Below the pieces are notes generated by a model. The model did not search any database, had not been told where the DNA came from, and saw only the letters and a list, made by a program, of their open reading frames with translations. Below, in pieces: positions 25,406 through 34,458 of a stretch of DNA of 64,000 nt; the stretch's first letter is position 1; every line of letters begins with the position of its first letter. This DNA comes from Dyella_A sp051962475 (GTDB lineage Bacteria; Pseudomonadota; Gammaproteobacteria; Xanthomonadales; Rhodanobacteraceae): NCBI RefSeq assembly GCF_051962475.1, contig NZ_JBQCCF010000016.1, forward strand, positions 1 to 64,000, in the 5' to 3' direction. The translations under genes were made by a program, and so were the position numbers.

Positions 25406-25921
25406 TCACTGCACGCGCACGGGTGGAGAGCAAGCGGAAAAGTAGACGGCACAACCGGTGGTTGCAGCGTCGCATGTTTTCATTGCCCGCGTCCTAGCCT
25501 CGTTCTCTGTTTCTCCCCCGCGTACGTTAAATCCGGTTTTGCCAGCCGCTAAAGCTGCACATCCGTTTCCCAGTGAAAGACTGATCTCACACTCCGTGCC
25601 ACCTTTATTTACACAGTCCTGCATGGCAGCGCTTTCGGCCGCGTTGCGGGTGGGAAGATCGAGCGCCGTCCCCAGAACCCCGTTTGGCGCATCAGTGGCT
25701 ACCGCAAGCCAGCGGCTTTCCCACCTTGGTGGTGGTGCAGTTATCGGGGCGGGTCCTTGTGGACTGGCGGAGTATCCCGGTATAGGAGCGCAGCCTTGCG
25801 GACCCGCCTGACCATTCGGGGCGCCAATTGGGTAATAGCCCGATGGGCAATTACCCTCAGCCAAAGTCGCCTTGGTCAACGCCAAAAGAAATACAAGAAT
25901 AGCCAGGCGGATCGCTTTCAT
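25406..25921 (-). CDS. DUF4189-domain secreted protein in the T4SS locus
   Basis: A 171-residue secreted protein. The signal peptide is MKAIRLAILVFLLALTKATLAEG. A Pro/Gly-rich segment (CPSGYYPIGAPNGQAGPQGC) is followed by a DUF4189-type domain (about 68-168; RWLAVATDAPNGVLGTALD, SAAMQDCVNKGGTECEISL, NGCAALAAG, ATTGCAVYFSAC) with paired cysteines that probably form disulfides. It starts seven bases after the virB6 stop, so it belongs to the virB operon. DUF4189 has no settled function; a periplasmic accessory or orphan immunity role is possible. GC content is lower than in the flanking chromosome. Confidence 0.78.
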   Translation of the reverse strand: MKAIRLAILVFLLALTKATLAEGNCPSGYYPIGAPNGQAGPQGCAPIPGYSASPQGPAPITAPPPRWESRWLAVATDAPNGVLGTALDLPTRNAAESAAMQDCVNKGGTECEISLSLGNGCAALAAGKTGFNVRGGETENEARTRAMKTCDAATTGCAVYFSACSPPVRVQ

Positions 25922-25928
25922 ATCAGTA

Positions 25929-27062
25929 TCACGGATGCCTTTGAGGGGTCGTTTTCATTGCGTCAAATGCGGTGGAGGTACTCGCGCTGGTAAGGCGGGC
26001 ATCTGTCCGGCCCACACTCGGGGAGAGATTGCGTTGCATTGCGTTACTGGTCCTTTGAGGTAGCTCGCCCGAGCCGGACGCCAGTTGTGGGCGATAGCCC
26101 TCACTGAAACCATACGATCCAGGAGGTTGGCCGTGCGGTCCGGGACGAGCCACGCCATTGGCTCCGTTGCCAAATGCGGAGTAGGTCAAAAAGTTACCCA
26201 CGGTACCCTGAAAAAAGGCAGCTGCAAGCGGCGGCACCGAGACGATCAACACTGTCAATAGAAGTCCTATACCACCCTGTTCGAGCGCCCGGCTCGAGAA
26301 CCCTTCTGCGCCTTGACCTGTAAAGTTATTGATTAGGTCCGCTGTCCAAAGTGCAGCCGCCACGTTGACAGTGAGTTTCAATACAACCGAGGTGATAAAG
26401 CACAGGGTCGCGATCGAAAAGAGTGTGCCTATTCCATAAAGAAGCCACTTCCGAAAAAGTTCTTTCGTCTGGTCAAATATCAAACACAATATAAATATTG
26501 GCCCTAGCCCGATGAAAAGCGCCATAGTGAATTGGTAAAGAAGAAGCATGGCACCTGCCGCCATTGGGGGGCTTGCAGCACCGAATCCGGCTAGCATCAT
26601 CGCGTGCGCTTTCGCTTGCGCATTCTCTGTGTCGCCGGGTGGCACCTGAACGACATCGATCGCCGCAAGTGTAAGCTGAGTGGCAGCCATATTCCGGTCA
26701 ATCTGCGCAACAGGAGAGGGTTCTCCCGATACTAGCTGACCAATTGCCGAGCCTATGCTGCCACTGCCGTCGCTTGAAAAAAAACTCTGCAATGGTTGAG
26801 AGAATATCGACGCTGATGTCGCAGCCGTGACAATGATGACAATGCGTGCTGCATTGGTGACGAGGGCCATCATTGGCTCACGAGATTGGCCAGTAATTAT
26901 CCGATACCCTTGGATAAGGATCCACAGTGTGATAAGGACCAGCGCTACCGCGCTCGCGAATGCGACGGCATTGCCAATCACTTTGCTTTGAAAAGCCTCG
27001 ATCTCATTTTGTAGATAGCTGTACACCAATGTGTAATAGGCATAGTCACCTAAATTTTCCAT
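25929..27062 (-). CDS. virB6: T4SS inner-membrane protein VirB6
   Basis: A 377-residue polytopic membrane protein forming part of the translocation channel. At least five hydrophobic segments are visible (AVAFASAVALVLITLWILI, ARIVIIVTAATSASIF, GAMLLLYQFTMALFIGLG, ALWTADL region, IGLLLTVLIVSVPPLAAAFF). It has the TrbL/VirB6 landmark GLGPIFILCLIFDQTKELFRKWL. A soluble C-terminal tail of about 80 residues follows. It is placed after virB5. Codon and base use are much more AT-rich than in virB4 and the chromosomal flanks. The ribosome site is weak. Confidence 0.9.
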   Translation of the reverse strand: MENLGDYAYYTLVYSYLQNEIEAFQSKVIGNAVAFASAVALVLITLWILIQGYRIITGQSREPMMALVTNAARIVIIVTAATSASIFSQPLQSFFSSDGSGSIGSAIGQLVSGEPSPVAQIDRNMAATQLTLAAIDVVQVPPGDTENAQAKAHAMMLAGFGAASPPMAAGAMLLLYQFTMALFIGLGPIFILCLIFDQTKELFRKWLLYGIGTLFSIATLCFITSVVLKLTVNVAAALWTADLINNFTGQGAEGFSSRALEQGGIGLLLTVLIVSVPPLAAAFFQGTVGNFLTYSAFGNGANGVARPGPHGQPPGSYGFSEGYRPQLASGSGELPQRTSNAMQRNLSPSVGRTDARLTSASTSTAFDAMKTTPQRHP

Positions 27063-27132
27063 GTTGTCGTATTCCGTGATTGACAGGCCGAGGGTGTCGG
27101 CTTGTCGAGCAGTGCTTAGTAAATTGATCGGA

Positions 27133-27897
27133 TCAATTATTTATTGTGAATGCAGCCTTTAATGCAGTGGCTTGGACGACATTGCCAAGTATCGTATTGC
27201 TCCCCTTCATTGCTACGGTAGCCAATATGGCCTGTTGCTTCTGAAGTGTTGCGATGACTGCGTCGTCTGCTTTTATTTGTGCCTGCCAAGTAGCCATAGC
27301 CGTTGTTACGGTTGCATTGATTCCCGCTGCCTGCGCTTCTGCGTTGCTGGTTTTGCCCAGAGTATCAACCGTGGCGATGAGGCTGTTTAGCTTATTGAGC
27401 GTGGAGGTGTTTGCGGTTCCTATCGCATTCAGCGCTTTGGCTGTCTTGTTGTATTCGTCGATTTGGAATACTACAATTTGGGCGCATAGCATCTGCTGCC
27501 GTTTTGCGAGAGGCTGATTGGATGTTAATACAGATGCAAGCGACCCAATGAGGTCGCCCATGATCCCGCTCTCGGCGCCAGGGCAGGCTGACTGAATGAT
27601 CTGATCCGTGTTGGTAATTTCTTTCAGCTGTGTATCGAATAGCGAAATGTTGGTGCCCAAGCTCTGGGCTTGCACCAGGATGTTCTGAACCGTCGCTACT
27701 TGCTGCGCGAGTTGCTCCGCCTGTCTCGCATATTGCAGGCCTTGCCGTATATATGATGCCGAGGCGTCGGCATGGCTCGCTGTTATCGCTCCCTGATCAA
27801 GCACGAGTACTTGCGCAGCCCCGTTTGCTGAGTAAATCGAGATGAAGACCGCGCTGAAGAACGCGGCAAAAAAGCGACTTGTGGAGAGCGATTTCAT
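27133..27897 (-). CDS. virB5: T4SS minor pilin VirB5
   Basis: A 254-residue secreted protein (signal peptide MKSLSTSRFFAAFFSAVFISIYSANGAAQ) with a long helical body. YIRQGLQYARQAEQLAQQVATVQNI, QRQQMLCAQ-like and ATLQKQQAIL segments fit the VirB5 three-helix bundle at the pilus tip. It has two cysteines (SACPGAE, MLCAQ). A GAGGAG ribosome site overlaps the virB4 stop codon, so translation is probably coupled. The gene shares the lower GC content of virB6. Confidence 0.9.
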   Translation of the reverse strand: MKSLSTSRFFAAFFSAVFISIYSANGAAQVLVLDQGAITASHADASASYIRQGLQYARQAEQLAQQVATVQNILVQAQSLGTNISLFDTQLKEITNTDQIIQSACPGAESGIMGDLIGSLASVLTSNQPLAKRQQMLCAQIVVFQIDEYNKTAKALNAIGTANTSTLNKLNSLIATVDTLGKTSNAEAQAAGINATVTTAMATWQAQIKADDAVIATLQKQQAILATVAMKGSNTILGNVVQATALKAAFTINN

Positions 27898-27907
27898 TTG
27901 TCACTCC

Positions 27908-30460
27908 TCATGATCCAAGGGATTTGGCATTTGTGGAGTGGTGTGCCACCCCGAAATCAGACCGAAGGGAAGATTTTAATTTTCCCGTTCCTTTACGCTC
28001 CTCATAGAAATGAGATAGCCATAAGTCAGGTTTCAACAGATCGACGTGAAATCCTTCAGCCGCCGCGCATTTCTGGATCACGTGATGCATGACCTCGATG
28101 TTGTCCGTAGAGGCGGAGATCACCGCAAGGTGGTCGTCCAGGCCGCGCAGATTGAGCTGGCATACGGCGCTGGCGTGACCTTGCTTCACCAGGAAGCAGC
28201 GCGAGCGTTCGTCCAGGCTCACGACAACCTGATATTCGGCGTCGGTGAGTTTCAGTCCGCCGACGTAGTCGTCGCGGCTGGCGTTGGGGTTGGGTAGCAG
28301 GATCATCGTGGCGGTCTGCTCGATCAGTGCGGTAGCGATGTCGCTGGCCAGTGCATCTTCCGGACTTTGCGTGGCGAAGATGCCCAGGCCGTTCTGCTTG
28401 CGGATGGTCTTCTGCTTGTTCTTGGCGAATTCCTTCAGGCCGCCCTTGCCGTCGAGGATCTTCCAGAATTCGTCCATTACATAGATCAGCGGCCGGCCGT
28501 CGATCAGCGCCTCGAGGCGGTGCAGCAGGTAATTGATCACCGGCACGCGCACTTCGGGGTTGTCGATGATGTCGGTGTAGTCGAAGCCGATGATGTTGGC
28601 CTTCTCCAGGTCGATGGTGTCGATCGGGTTGTCGAACACCCATCCCAGCGAATTGCCGGCTGTCCACTTGCGCATGCGGATGTAGAGCCCGTCGTCGCCC
28701 ATATTGGGCAGGCTCTTCTGGAAGTTGGTCATGGTGCGCAGGTGCATCGGCGTGTCGAGGATGTTCTCGACCGCGCGGAAGATGTCCTCCTCCTCGCGCG
28801 AGCTGTACACGCTCTTGCCCGCCAGCACCTTGACCAGGTCGGCGAGGAACTGCACGTTCGCCTCGCTGCGCTCGCACTGGAAGGGGTTGAAGCCGGTGGG
28901 CTGGCCGTTCTCCAGTGCGAGGTAGTTGCCGCCGCATGCGCGCACGAAGATCTCGGCGCCGCGATCCTTGTCGAAGAAGAAGATCGTGGGCGCCGGCTGC
29001 AGCTTCTGCACCTGGCTGAGCAGGAAGTTGATCAGCGCGGTTTTTCCGGTGCCGGATTTGCCAATCACCATGGTGTTGGCAATGGCCTTCTCACCGAGCG
29101 AGTTCTCGGCCGGGTGGGTGGCGTGGAAGTTGAAGTAGTAGGGCTGGCCGTTGGTGGTCTGCAGTGTGGTGACGCAGTCGCCCCAGGGATTGTTACCCTT
29201 CTTGCCGGTGGCGAAGTTATGCAGCGGCGACAGGCCGAGAAAGTTCAGCGAACTGACATTGGCCAGCCGGGTGCGGTACTTCCAGTTGCCGGGGAACTGC
29301 GCATAGAAGGCCGCCGTGACGGCGAGATCCTCCTTCACAGAGACGAAGCCCGCGTTGGAAAGCTCAGCGCGTGTGGTGGCGATCTGTTGCGACAGCGCTT
29401 CCTGGTTCGCGGCGTAGATGGCAATGGTGAAGTGGTACTCGCCCAGCACGAAGTTGCCCGACGCGAGTTGATCCATGGCGTGGTCGAGTTCGGCGATCTG
29501 GCTGAAGGCCTTGTCGCCGGAGGAGATCATCATGCCTTTCGTGCGATCCAGCGCTTTCAGCGCATCCTGACGACCCATCGGGCTGAAGGAATGCGTGATG
29601 ACGTATTCGAAATCCAGATACTTCAGCCCGTTGAGGATGCCGGGATACGTGCCGTCGGTGTATTCCTTGATATTGAGAATGGCGCCGAAGTGGCTCTTGC
29701 CGTCGGGTGCGGTCAGCACGAAGTCGCCGGTCTTGGCGGAGAAGCGCTGCTTGCTGATCGGCAGATACTCGGGAACCGGTGCCGGCAGCACCGGCACCGG
29801 TTCATCGATGCGGTTGAGCAGGTAGCCGTAGAACTCCAGCGCCTCGGAGAACACCACGCCGTTGGCCGCCTCGTACATGCCCAGCCGGTACGGTGCGTAG
29901 TCCTTCAGCACCGCCTCGACGTTGCCTGCCAACTCCAGGATGGTATTGACGGCCTCCAACTGCTCGGCCTCCAACCGCGCCAGGTCGGCTGATTTTTCGG
30001 CGAAGCGCTTGCCGCTGACCACCGGTCGGTAGATCAGAGTGAGGTAGAGCTCGTTCTGCATCAGCTTTTGGCTGGACAGTGCCTCGTAATAGCTGTCCGA
30101 CAGCGACTGATTGAAGGCCTGCGAGAACTTGCTGTGATCGCTCAGCCGGCGCCGTCGACGTACGTCATGCACCCAGAACGCCACGTTGATGAAATCCGGT
30201 GCACGCAGCGTCTGCAGCATGCGGTTGAACGTGTTGTGGCGATGCTCGATTTCCCATTCCTCCCGCCCGACGAACGGCAGGCCGCCCAGTCGCCAAACCA
30301 GCAGAAAGTCCCCACCCGTGGTCTTAAGCACGGTCGGGGAGACATGCGTGGACAGCGGCAGGAACTCGCTGATCGGGGTGTCTGGCAAGAAGGCGGGCTT
30401 GGGCATGATTTTCGATCCGGGGCGATTCCCCGGTGTGCCGGGGAATCTGGTGGGACTCAC
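27908..30460 (-). CDS. virB4: T4SS ATPase VirB4
   Basis: An 850-residue ATPase powering pilus assembly and substrate transfer. The N-terminal half contains ISEFLPLSTHV and TVLKTTGGDFLLVWRLGG. Walker A is VIGKSGTGKTALINFLLSQ, Walker B is PLIYVMDEFWKIL, and ATQSPEDAL and RKQNGLGIFATQ are the conserved downstream blocks. I chose GTG 30460, which gives a GTGA overlap with the virB3 stop, as at virB7/8 and virB9/10. An ATG at 30406 (MPKPAFLPD) is a good alternative and would remove 18 Pro/Gly-rich residues. The length fits X-T4SS VirB4 proteins. Confidence 0.95.
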   Translation of the reverse strand: MSPTRFPGTPGNRPGSKIMPKPAFLPDTPISEFLPLSTHVSPTVLKTTGGDFLLVWRLGGLPFVGREEWEIEHRHNTFNRMLQTLRAPDFINVAFWVHDVRRRRRLSDHSKFSQAFNQSLSDSYYEALSSQKLMQNELYLTLIYRPVVSGKRFAEKSADLARLEAEQLEAVNTILELAGNVEAVLKDYAPYRLGMYEAANGVVFSEALEFYGYLLNRIDEPVPVLPAPVPEYLPISKQRFSAKTGDFVLTAPDGKSHFGAILNIKEYTDGTYPGILNGLKYLDFEYVITHSFSPMGRQDALKALDRTKGMMISSGDKAFSQIAELDHAMDQLASGNFVLGEYHFTIAIYAANQEALSQQIATTRAELSNAGFVSVKEDLAVTAAFYAQFPGNWKYRTRLANVSSLNFLGLSPLHNFATGKKGNNPWGDCVTTLQTTNGQPYYFNFHATHPAENSLGEKAIANTMVIGKSGTGKTALINFLLSQVQKLQPAPTIFFFDKDRGAEIFVRACGGNYLALENGQPTGFNPFQCERSEANVQFLADLVKVLAGKSVYSSREEEDIFRAVENILDTPMHLRTMTNFQKSLPNMGDDGLYIRMRKWTAGNSLGWVFDNPIDTIDLEKANIIGFDYTDIIDNPEVRVPVINYLLHRLEALIDGRPLIYVMDEFWKILDGKGGLKEFAKNKQKTIRKQNGLGIFATQSPEDALASDIATALIEQTATMILLPNPNASRDDYVGGLKLTDAEYQVVVSLDERSRCFLVKQGHASAVCQLNLRGLDDHLAVISASTDNIEVMHHVIQKCAAAEGFHVDLLKPDLWLSHFYEERKGTGKLKSSLRSDFGVAHHSTNAKSLGS

Positions 30461-30765
30461 GGTTTCGACTTGGACGGGTCGCGATAGTTGTTAGGGGTGA
30501 ATACCCACATACCGTCGTTTTCGCCCAGGTTGCGCACGCGTGTGCGGAACTGCAGGCGCAACCCGAGCAGCCGGAAAATCATCTCGTCGCGGCGCGCCAT
30601 CTGGCGCATCACGAAGATGACTACGGGTAGCAGCAGCAGGTAGAAGAAATTGGTGTACACCGCCAGGAGAAAGCACCCGCCCGCGCCCATGAAGAACGGG
30701 ACGTAAGGTACGCCCATGAACATCGGGGGGCGGGTGCAGCCTCGAAACAGCGCGTTCTTATGCAT
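30457..30765 (-). CDS. virB3: T4SS inner-membrane protein VirB3
   Basis: A 102-residue membrane protein with the VirB3 pattern: LFRGCTRPPMFMGVPYVPF at the N-terminus, a hydrophobic hairpin (GGCFLLAVYTNFFYLLLLPVVIFVM), then MARRDEMIFRLLGLRLQFR. It works with VirB4 at the inner membrane. Its start overlaps the virB2 stop by eight bases and its stop overlaps the virB4 GTG, so translation is coupled on both sides. Confidence 0.93.
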   Translation of the reverse strand: MHKNALFRGCTRPPMFMGVPYVPFFMGAGGCFLLAVYTNFFYLLLLPVVIFVMRQMARRDEMIFRLLGLRLQFRTRVRNLGENDGMWVFTPNNYRDPSKSKP

Positions 30766-31159
30766 AGTGATTGAGCAGGTGGGTGATCACCTGCGCGGTG
30801 CAGGCCGTCGCGCCCGCGTCGGTGGTGCTCTGGGCAAGGAACATCTTGGCGATCTGGCCGGCAGCGCCGATCAAGATCGCGCCGATCATCACGGGGGCGA
30901 CGTCGCTAATGCGCTTGTGCGCGAAAGCAATCTGGTAGCCGGAAAAGATCACGGCGATGGTCACGACCACAATGGAGATGGCGTTGAGCACTTTGTTCAC
31001 ACTGCTCGCAAAGCCGCACACTGTGCTCGCCGTATCATCTGAGGCGAAGGCTGCCCCCGGCATCGCGAAGACGATCAACGCGGCTAAGCACATGAACAGG
31101 AACAGCCGGGTACGCTGCGAGTGGAGGATGCTGTGGTCGCTGGACGAGGTCGGTGCCAT
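30758..31159 (-). CDS. virB2: T4SS major pilin VirB2
   Basis: About 133 residues from the ATG at 31159 (AGGGA upstream; the frame is open 14 codons further). A long signal peptide ends near GAAFA, leaving a mature pilin of about 90 residues with two membrane helices (AISIVVVTIAVIFSGYQIAF and VAPVMIGAILIGAAGQIA) joined by the positively charged HKRISD loop, the VirB2 hallmark. One Cys is near the N-terminus of the mature form and one near the C-terminus (ATACTAQV). It lies 200 bp after virB1; that gap holds no other gene. Confidence 0.92.
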   Translation of the reverse strand: MAPTSSSDHSILHSQRTRLFLFMCLAALIVFAMPGAAFASDDTASTVCGFASSVNKVLNAISIVVVTIAVIFSGYQIAFAHKRISDVAPVMIGAILIGAAGQIAKMFLAQSTTDAGATACTAQVITHLLNHYA

Positions 31160-31357
31160 GGTGAATTTCCCTATCTGTGTTGAGGTTGCTGCGGCTATCA
31201 AGCGATGGCCACGTCGGTCCCGACTGCGATGCGCGCAGTCGATTCATTGCCGGTATCCGGCACGGCGCCGGATACTGAGGTGCGGTCGGACGGCCGGTTG
31301 CTAGCACCATTGCTGCGGTCACTGTCGATCGCGACATCGCGTGGATGCCGTCCTGAA

Positions 31358-32215
31358 TCAGAATACGAACGCGGCATCGCGCTGGTCCTTGTCGACGGCG
31401 GCGCGGTCGCCCATGGTCACCGCGGTGGAGGGGCTTGGCGGTCCGTCCTGCACGGCTGGCGTGCCCGGGTCACGAGGGCCGCGCACGATGGGCCTGAACA
31501 CGTCCGATGTGGGGTTCTTCTGCGCCTTGGATGGCGAGGTTGGCGAGCTGAGTTCGGCGGATGCCACGGAGTATCCGGGCCTGAGCGCATCTTGCGTTCC
31601 CGCGGTGCCGGCGGCCACCGAGACCGCTGCATTGGCGGCTGCATCGATCGCCACACTGCGCAGGGCGGCGCGGTAGCCCTGCGTATCCGCTGCGAGCAGC
31701 ACCTGGGCGACGGCCTCGCGTCGAGGGGCACCTGAATATCTCAGGGGAATGGGCGAAGCCTTCGGCGCCTGGCTTGACGAATCGGCCTGCATCGAAGCGT
31801 AGACCTTCTGCACGTAGCCATCGCGATAACCGGTGACGAAATTGCCCGAGTAGTAGCAGCTGAAGGCCTTGCCCCAGTCCTGGCCGGAGCGGCCGTAGCA
31901 TTCGGCGAGGATCTGCGCGCCGGCAGCCACGTTGGCGCAAGCGTCGAAGGCCTTCGCATAGGTGTCCAGCCCGTAGCGTCCGAGGTTGCGACGATTCACC
32001 TGGGCCACGCCGAGCGAATAGTCATAGCCCTTGGCATCAAGCATCTGCACGGTCGCCAACGCTTCGTCTAGCGACGCAGGCTGCCGCACCAACTGGCCGC
32101 CCACCACGCCGATTGCGAACGGGTTGGCGCCGGATTCGACCTGCACGATGTGCTGCATCACCCCCGCCGGCACGGCGAGGTTGGGGCACATCGTCATTTC
32201 CATTCCGGTGAACAT
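31358..32215 (-). CDS. virB1: T4SS lytic transglycosylase VirB1
   Basis: A 285-residue protein that opens peptidoglycan for machine assembly. The SLT domain (about 10-150) has the catalytic Glu in VQVESGANPFAIG, followed by YDYSLGVAQVNRRNLGRYG, FDACANVAAGAQIL and AFSCYYSGNF, all typical of VirB1. The C-terminal 130 residues are Ala/Ser/Pro-rich and low in structure. There is no clear signal peptide, as in some other VirB1 proteins. A strong GGGAGGATC ribosome site precedes the ATG. It follows virB11 by 21 bp. Confidence 0.93.
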   Translation of the reverse strand: MFTGMEMTMCPNLAVPAGVMQHIVQVESGANPFAIGVVGGQLVRQPASLDEALATVQMLDAKGYDYSLGVAQVNRRNLGRYGLDTYAKAFDACANVAAGAQILAECYGRSGQDWGKAFSCYYSGNFVTGYRDGYVQKVYASMQADSSSQAPKASPIPLRYSGAPRREAVAQVLLAADTQGYRAALRSVAIDAAANAAVSVAAGTAGTQDALRPGYSVASAELSSPTSPSKAQKNPTSDVFRPIVRGPRDPGTPAVQDGPPSPSTAVTMGDRAAVDKDQRDAAFVF

Positions 32216-32236
32216 GCGGATCCTCCCTGGTTCACA

Positions 32237-33268
32237 TCAGTGCTCGGCAAACGTGCGGCCCGGATCGAAGTCGATACCGGTGATGCAGCGTCTGCCGGCG
32301 TGCGCCTTGATGTGCACGACAATGTCGATGGTCATGCGCAGCAATCGCTTGATCGTGGCGAACTCAAGCCCCGCGCCCTCGGCCGATGCCTTCACCATCA
32401 GGGCGAGCTGATCCCAGGTCTGTTCCGTGCTGCCTGCATGGCAACTGGTGATCGACCCCGGATGGCCGGAGGCACAGTTGCGGATGAAGTAGAACGACTC
32501 GTCGCCGCGCAGCTCGGCCAGGATGATGCGGTCCGGCTTCATGCGCAGGCAGGCTTCCATGCAGCTCTTGGCCGTCACGTTGCTGGCGCTCTGGCCGCCC
32601 TTGGAGTAGAGCAGGTGAACCACGTTGGGCTGTTCGATGAACAACTCGCGGGCGTCCTCGATGGTGACCAGTCGCTCGTCCGCCGGAATGTGGTTGACCA
32701 GCGACTTCATGAAGGTGGTCTTGCCGCTGCCGGTGGCGCCGGAAACCACGATGTTCTTCTTGTTGAGCACCGCCTTGCGGAAGAAGTCGGCATAGCGGCG
32801 CGCCGCGCGTAGCTCAAGCAGCTCGCTGTCGTGCTCGCCCAGTCCCTGGTTCACCTCCACGATGTCATCGAAGAAGCCATCGCACTGGTATTGCTCCAGC
32901 GTCTTGAGCTGCTTGGAAGGCAGCCGGATCGTGATGGATACGCTGCCCGCCTCGCATGCGGGCGGGATGACGAACTGGGCGCGCTGGCCGGTGGGAAAGG
33001 TGAGCGACACCACCGGGTCGACGTCGGTGATGCGTTGTCCGGTATTGCTCTCGTTGATCACCGCCGTACAGAACTGCCGCGCGCGTTCGAACGTAAGCGA
33101 AGGCACCTCCACGCGCTGCCACCCGCCGCGGCTCTCCAGATAGATCTCGCCGGGGCGGTTGATGCAGATCTCGGTGACGTCGGGCGAGGCCATGAACTCG
33201 CGCACGCCCAGCACCTGGTACTGGTAGTCGAGAAAGTCATTTGAGATCTCGGCAGCGATGTCGTCCAT
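32237..33268 (-). CDS. virB11: T4SS ATPase VirB11
   Basis: A 343-residue hexameric traffic ATPase at the cytoplasmic face. Walker A is VSGATGSGKTTFMKSL. The Asp box region is RLVTIEDARELF. Walker B is RIILAELRGDESFYFIRNCASGHPGSITSCHAGS, including the His box. The N-terminal domain has VTEICINRPGEIYLE. Length and motif order are canonical. It starts 11 bp after the virB10 stop. Confidence 0.96.
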   Translation of the reverse strand: MDDIAAEISNDFLDYQYQVLGVREFMASPDVTEICINRPGEIYLESRGGWQRVEVPSLTFERARQFCTAVINESNTGQRITDVDPVVSLTFPTGQRAQFVIPPACEAGSVSITIRLPSKQLKTLEQYQCDGFFDDIVEVNQGLGEHDSELLELRAARRYADFFRKAVLNKKNIVVSGATGSGKTTFMKSLVNHIPADERLVTIEDARELFIEQPNVVHLLYSKGGQSASNVTAKSCMEACLRMKPDRIILAELRGDESFYFIRNCASGHPGSITSCHAGSTEQTWDQLALMVKASAEGAGLEFATIKRLLRMTIDIVVHIKAHAGRRCITGIDFDPGRTFAEH

Positions 33269-33279
33269 GGCCTAACCCC

Positions 33280-34458
33280 TTAGAACCGCGCGACCACGCC
33301 GCTGAAGTCCACATCCTTGGAGACGTAGACGTAGATCACCGTGCCCTGGTTGATGGTCACCGTGGGCGGGCGATTGGCAGCCTCGCGCACGGCCTGATTG
33401 GCCAGGTCCTGCACGGTGCGCGCGGTATTGCTCTCGAACGGCTCCTGGGTGACATAGCCGTTGCTGATCGTGGTGGTTGTCGGGCCGTGCTTGGCCGCTT
33501 CGTACTTGAAGGCGTCGCTGAGCATGCTGATCAGCAGTGCCGCTCCAATGCGCTCGCCCCAATGCGCATCGTAATGGCCGGGTAGACCCGCGCCGCCGAG
33601 GTTGTCGATGCCCGGGCTCTTCATGCTGACGTCGATGCCGGAGGGCGTGATGATGCGGTCCCAGATGACGTCGACCCGGCGCTGGTTCTGTTGCTTCTGG
33701 TAGCTGCCGAGCACCTTGGACCCCTTGGGTAGCAGCAGCGTGTGGCCATTGAACGAATACACCGGTTCGGTGACCAGGCAGGTGCTGTAGCCGGGGATGT
33801 CGGACACGATGCGGGTTTCCAGCACGCAGCGGATGTACGTGCCACGCTGCATGAGCGTGTCTGGCTTGGTCAGCGGCTGCGCATTGGTGATGTCCGAATC
33901 GGCGCTACCCGGCAGACCAGTACCAGTGGAAGTTGGCATCGGCACCGCGGGGGGAAGCTCGGCACTACCGACTTCGGCTGCCAGGATGCGACGCTGAACC
34001 AGGCTGGGCTTGCGCGGCCCCTGCGGCTGCTCGCGCGGCAATGACGGTGTGCGAGCCGGTGCCGGCATCAGGGGAATGGGCTGCGCTGGCACTGGAGCCG
34101 GCGCCGGACGCGGCAATTGCGGCAGGGCGACCGCGGCCGGTGCTTCGGCCACGGTCACTTTTTCCTCGCGTGGCTTGGGTTTGTCATGCGATGCCGTGGC
34201 GCTCTGGATCATCCAGTACGCCACGAACAGCAGCAGCAGGACGACCGCACCGAGCAGCAGCAGCGCACGATGGTTCATGCGCCGCAGTTCGCTGGCACGA
34301 AGTTGCGGTGCCCCGGCGTCGAGATCTGGCTCCTCGGCACGCTGCTGGTAGTGACTGGCGTACGGGTTACCGGCCAGCGCGTCGGCATGCTCGCCCGCTA
34401 CCGGACTGGCGGAATGATCGTGCTCGTCGCCGTGATTGGGGGGATTTTGAGCGCTCAC
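33280..34458 (-). CDS. virB10: T4SS core-complex protein VirB10
   Basis: A 392-residue protein spanning inner and outer membranes. A short cytoplasmic N-terminus, a membrane helix at about 65-84 (ALLLLGAVVLLLLFVAYWMI) and a Pro-rich periplasmic stretch (LPQLPRPAPAPVPAQPIPLMP) come first. The TrbI/VirB10 domain follows, with GTYIRCVLETRIVSDIPGYS, LLLPKGSKVLGSYQ and VDVIWDRIITPSGIDV, and then the channel-forming region ending VSKDVDFSGVV. Translation starts at GTG 34458, overlapping the virB9 stop as GTGA; the frame is open far upstream but there it is antisense to nothing and out of frame with virB9. Confidence 0.94.
   Translation of the reverse strand: MSAQNPPNHGDEHDHSASPVAGEHADALAGNPYASHYQQRAEEPDLDAGAPQLRASELRRMNHRALLLLGAVVLLLLFVAYWMIQSATASHDKPKPREEKVTVAEAPAAVALPQLPRPAPAPVPAQPIPLMPAPARTPSLPREQPQGPRKPSLVQRRILAAEVGSAELPPAVPMPTSTGTGLPGSADSDITNAQPLTKPDTLMQRGTYIRCVLETRIVSDIPGYSTCLVTEPVYSFNGHTLLLPKGSKVLGSYQKQQNQRRVDVIWDRIITPSGIDVSMKSPGIDNLGGAGLPGHYDAHWGERIGAALLISMLSDAFKYEAAKHGPTTTTISNGYVTQEPFESNTARTVQDLANQAVREAANRPPTVTINQGTVIYVYVSKDVDFSGVVARF

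Noticed and set aside
27122..27138. Perfect palindrome AATTGATC-G-GATCAATT at the virB5 stop
   Set aside because: With a one-base loop it cannot form a normal terminator hairpin, and in this AT-rich block it may be chance.
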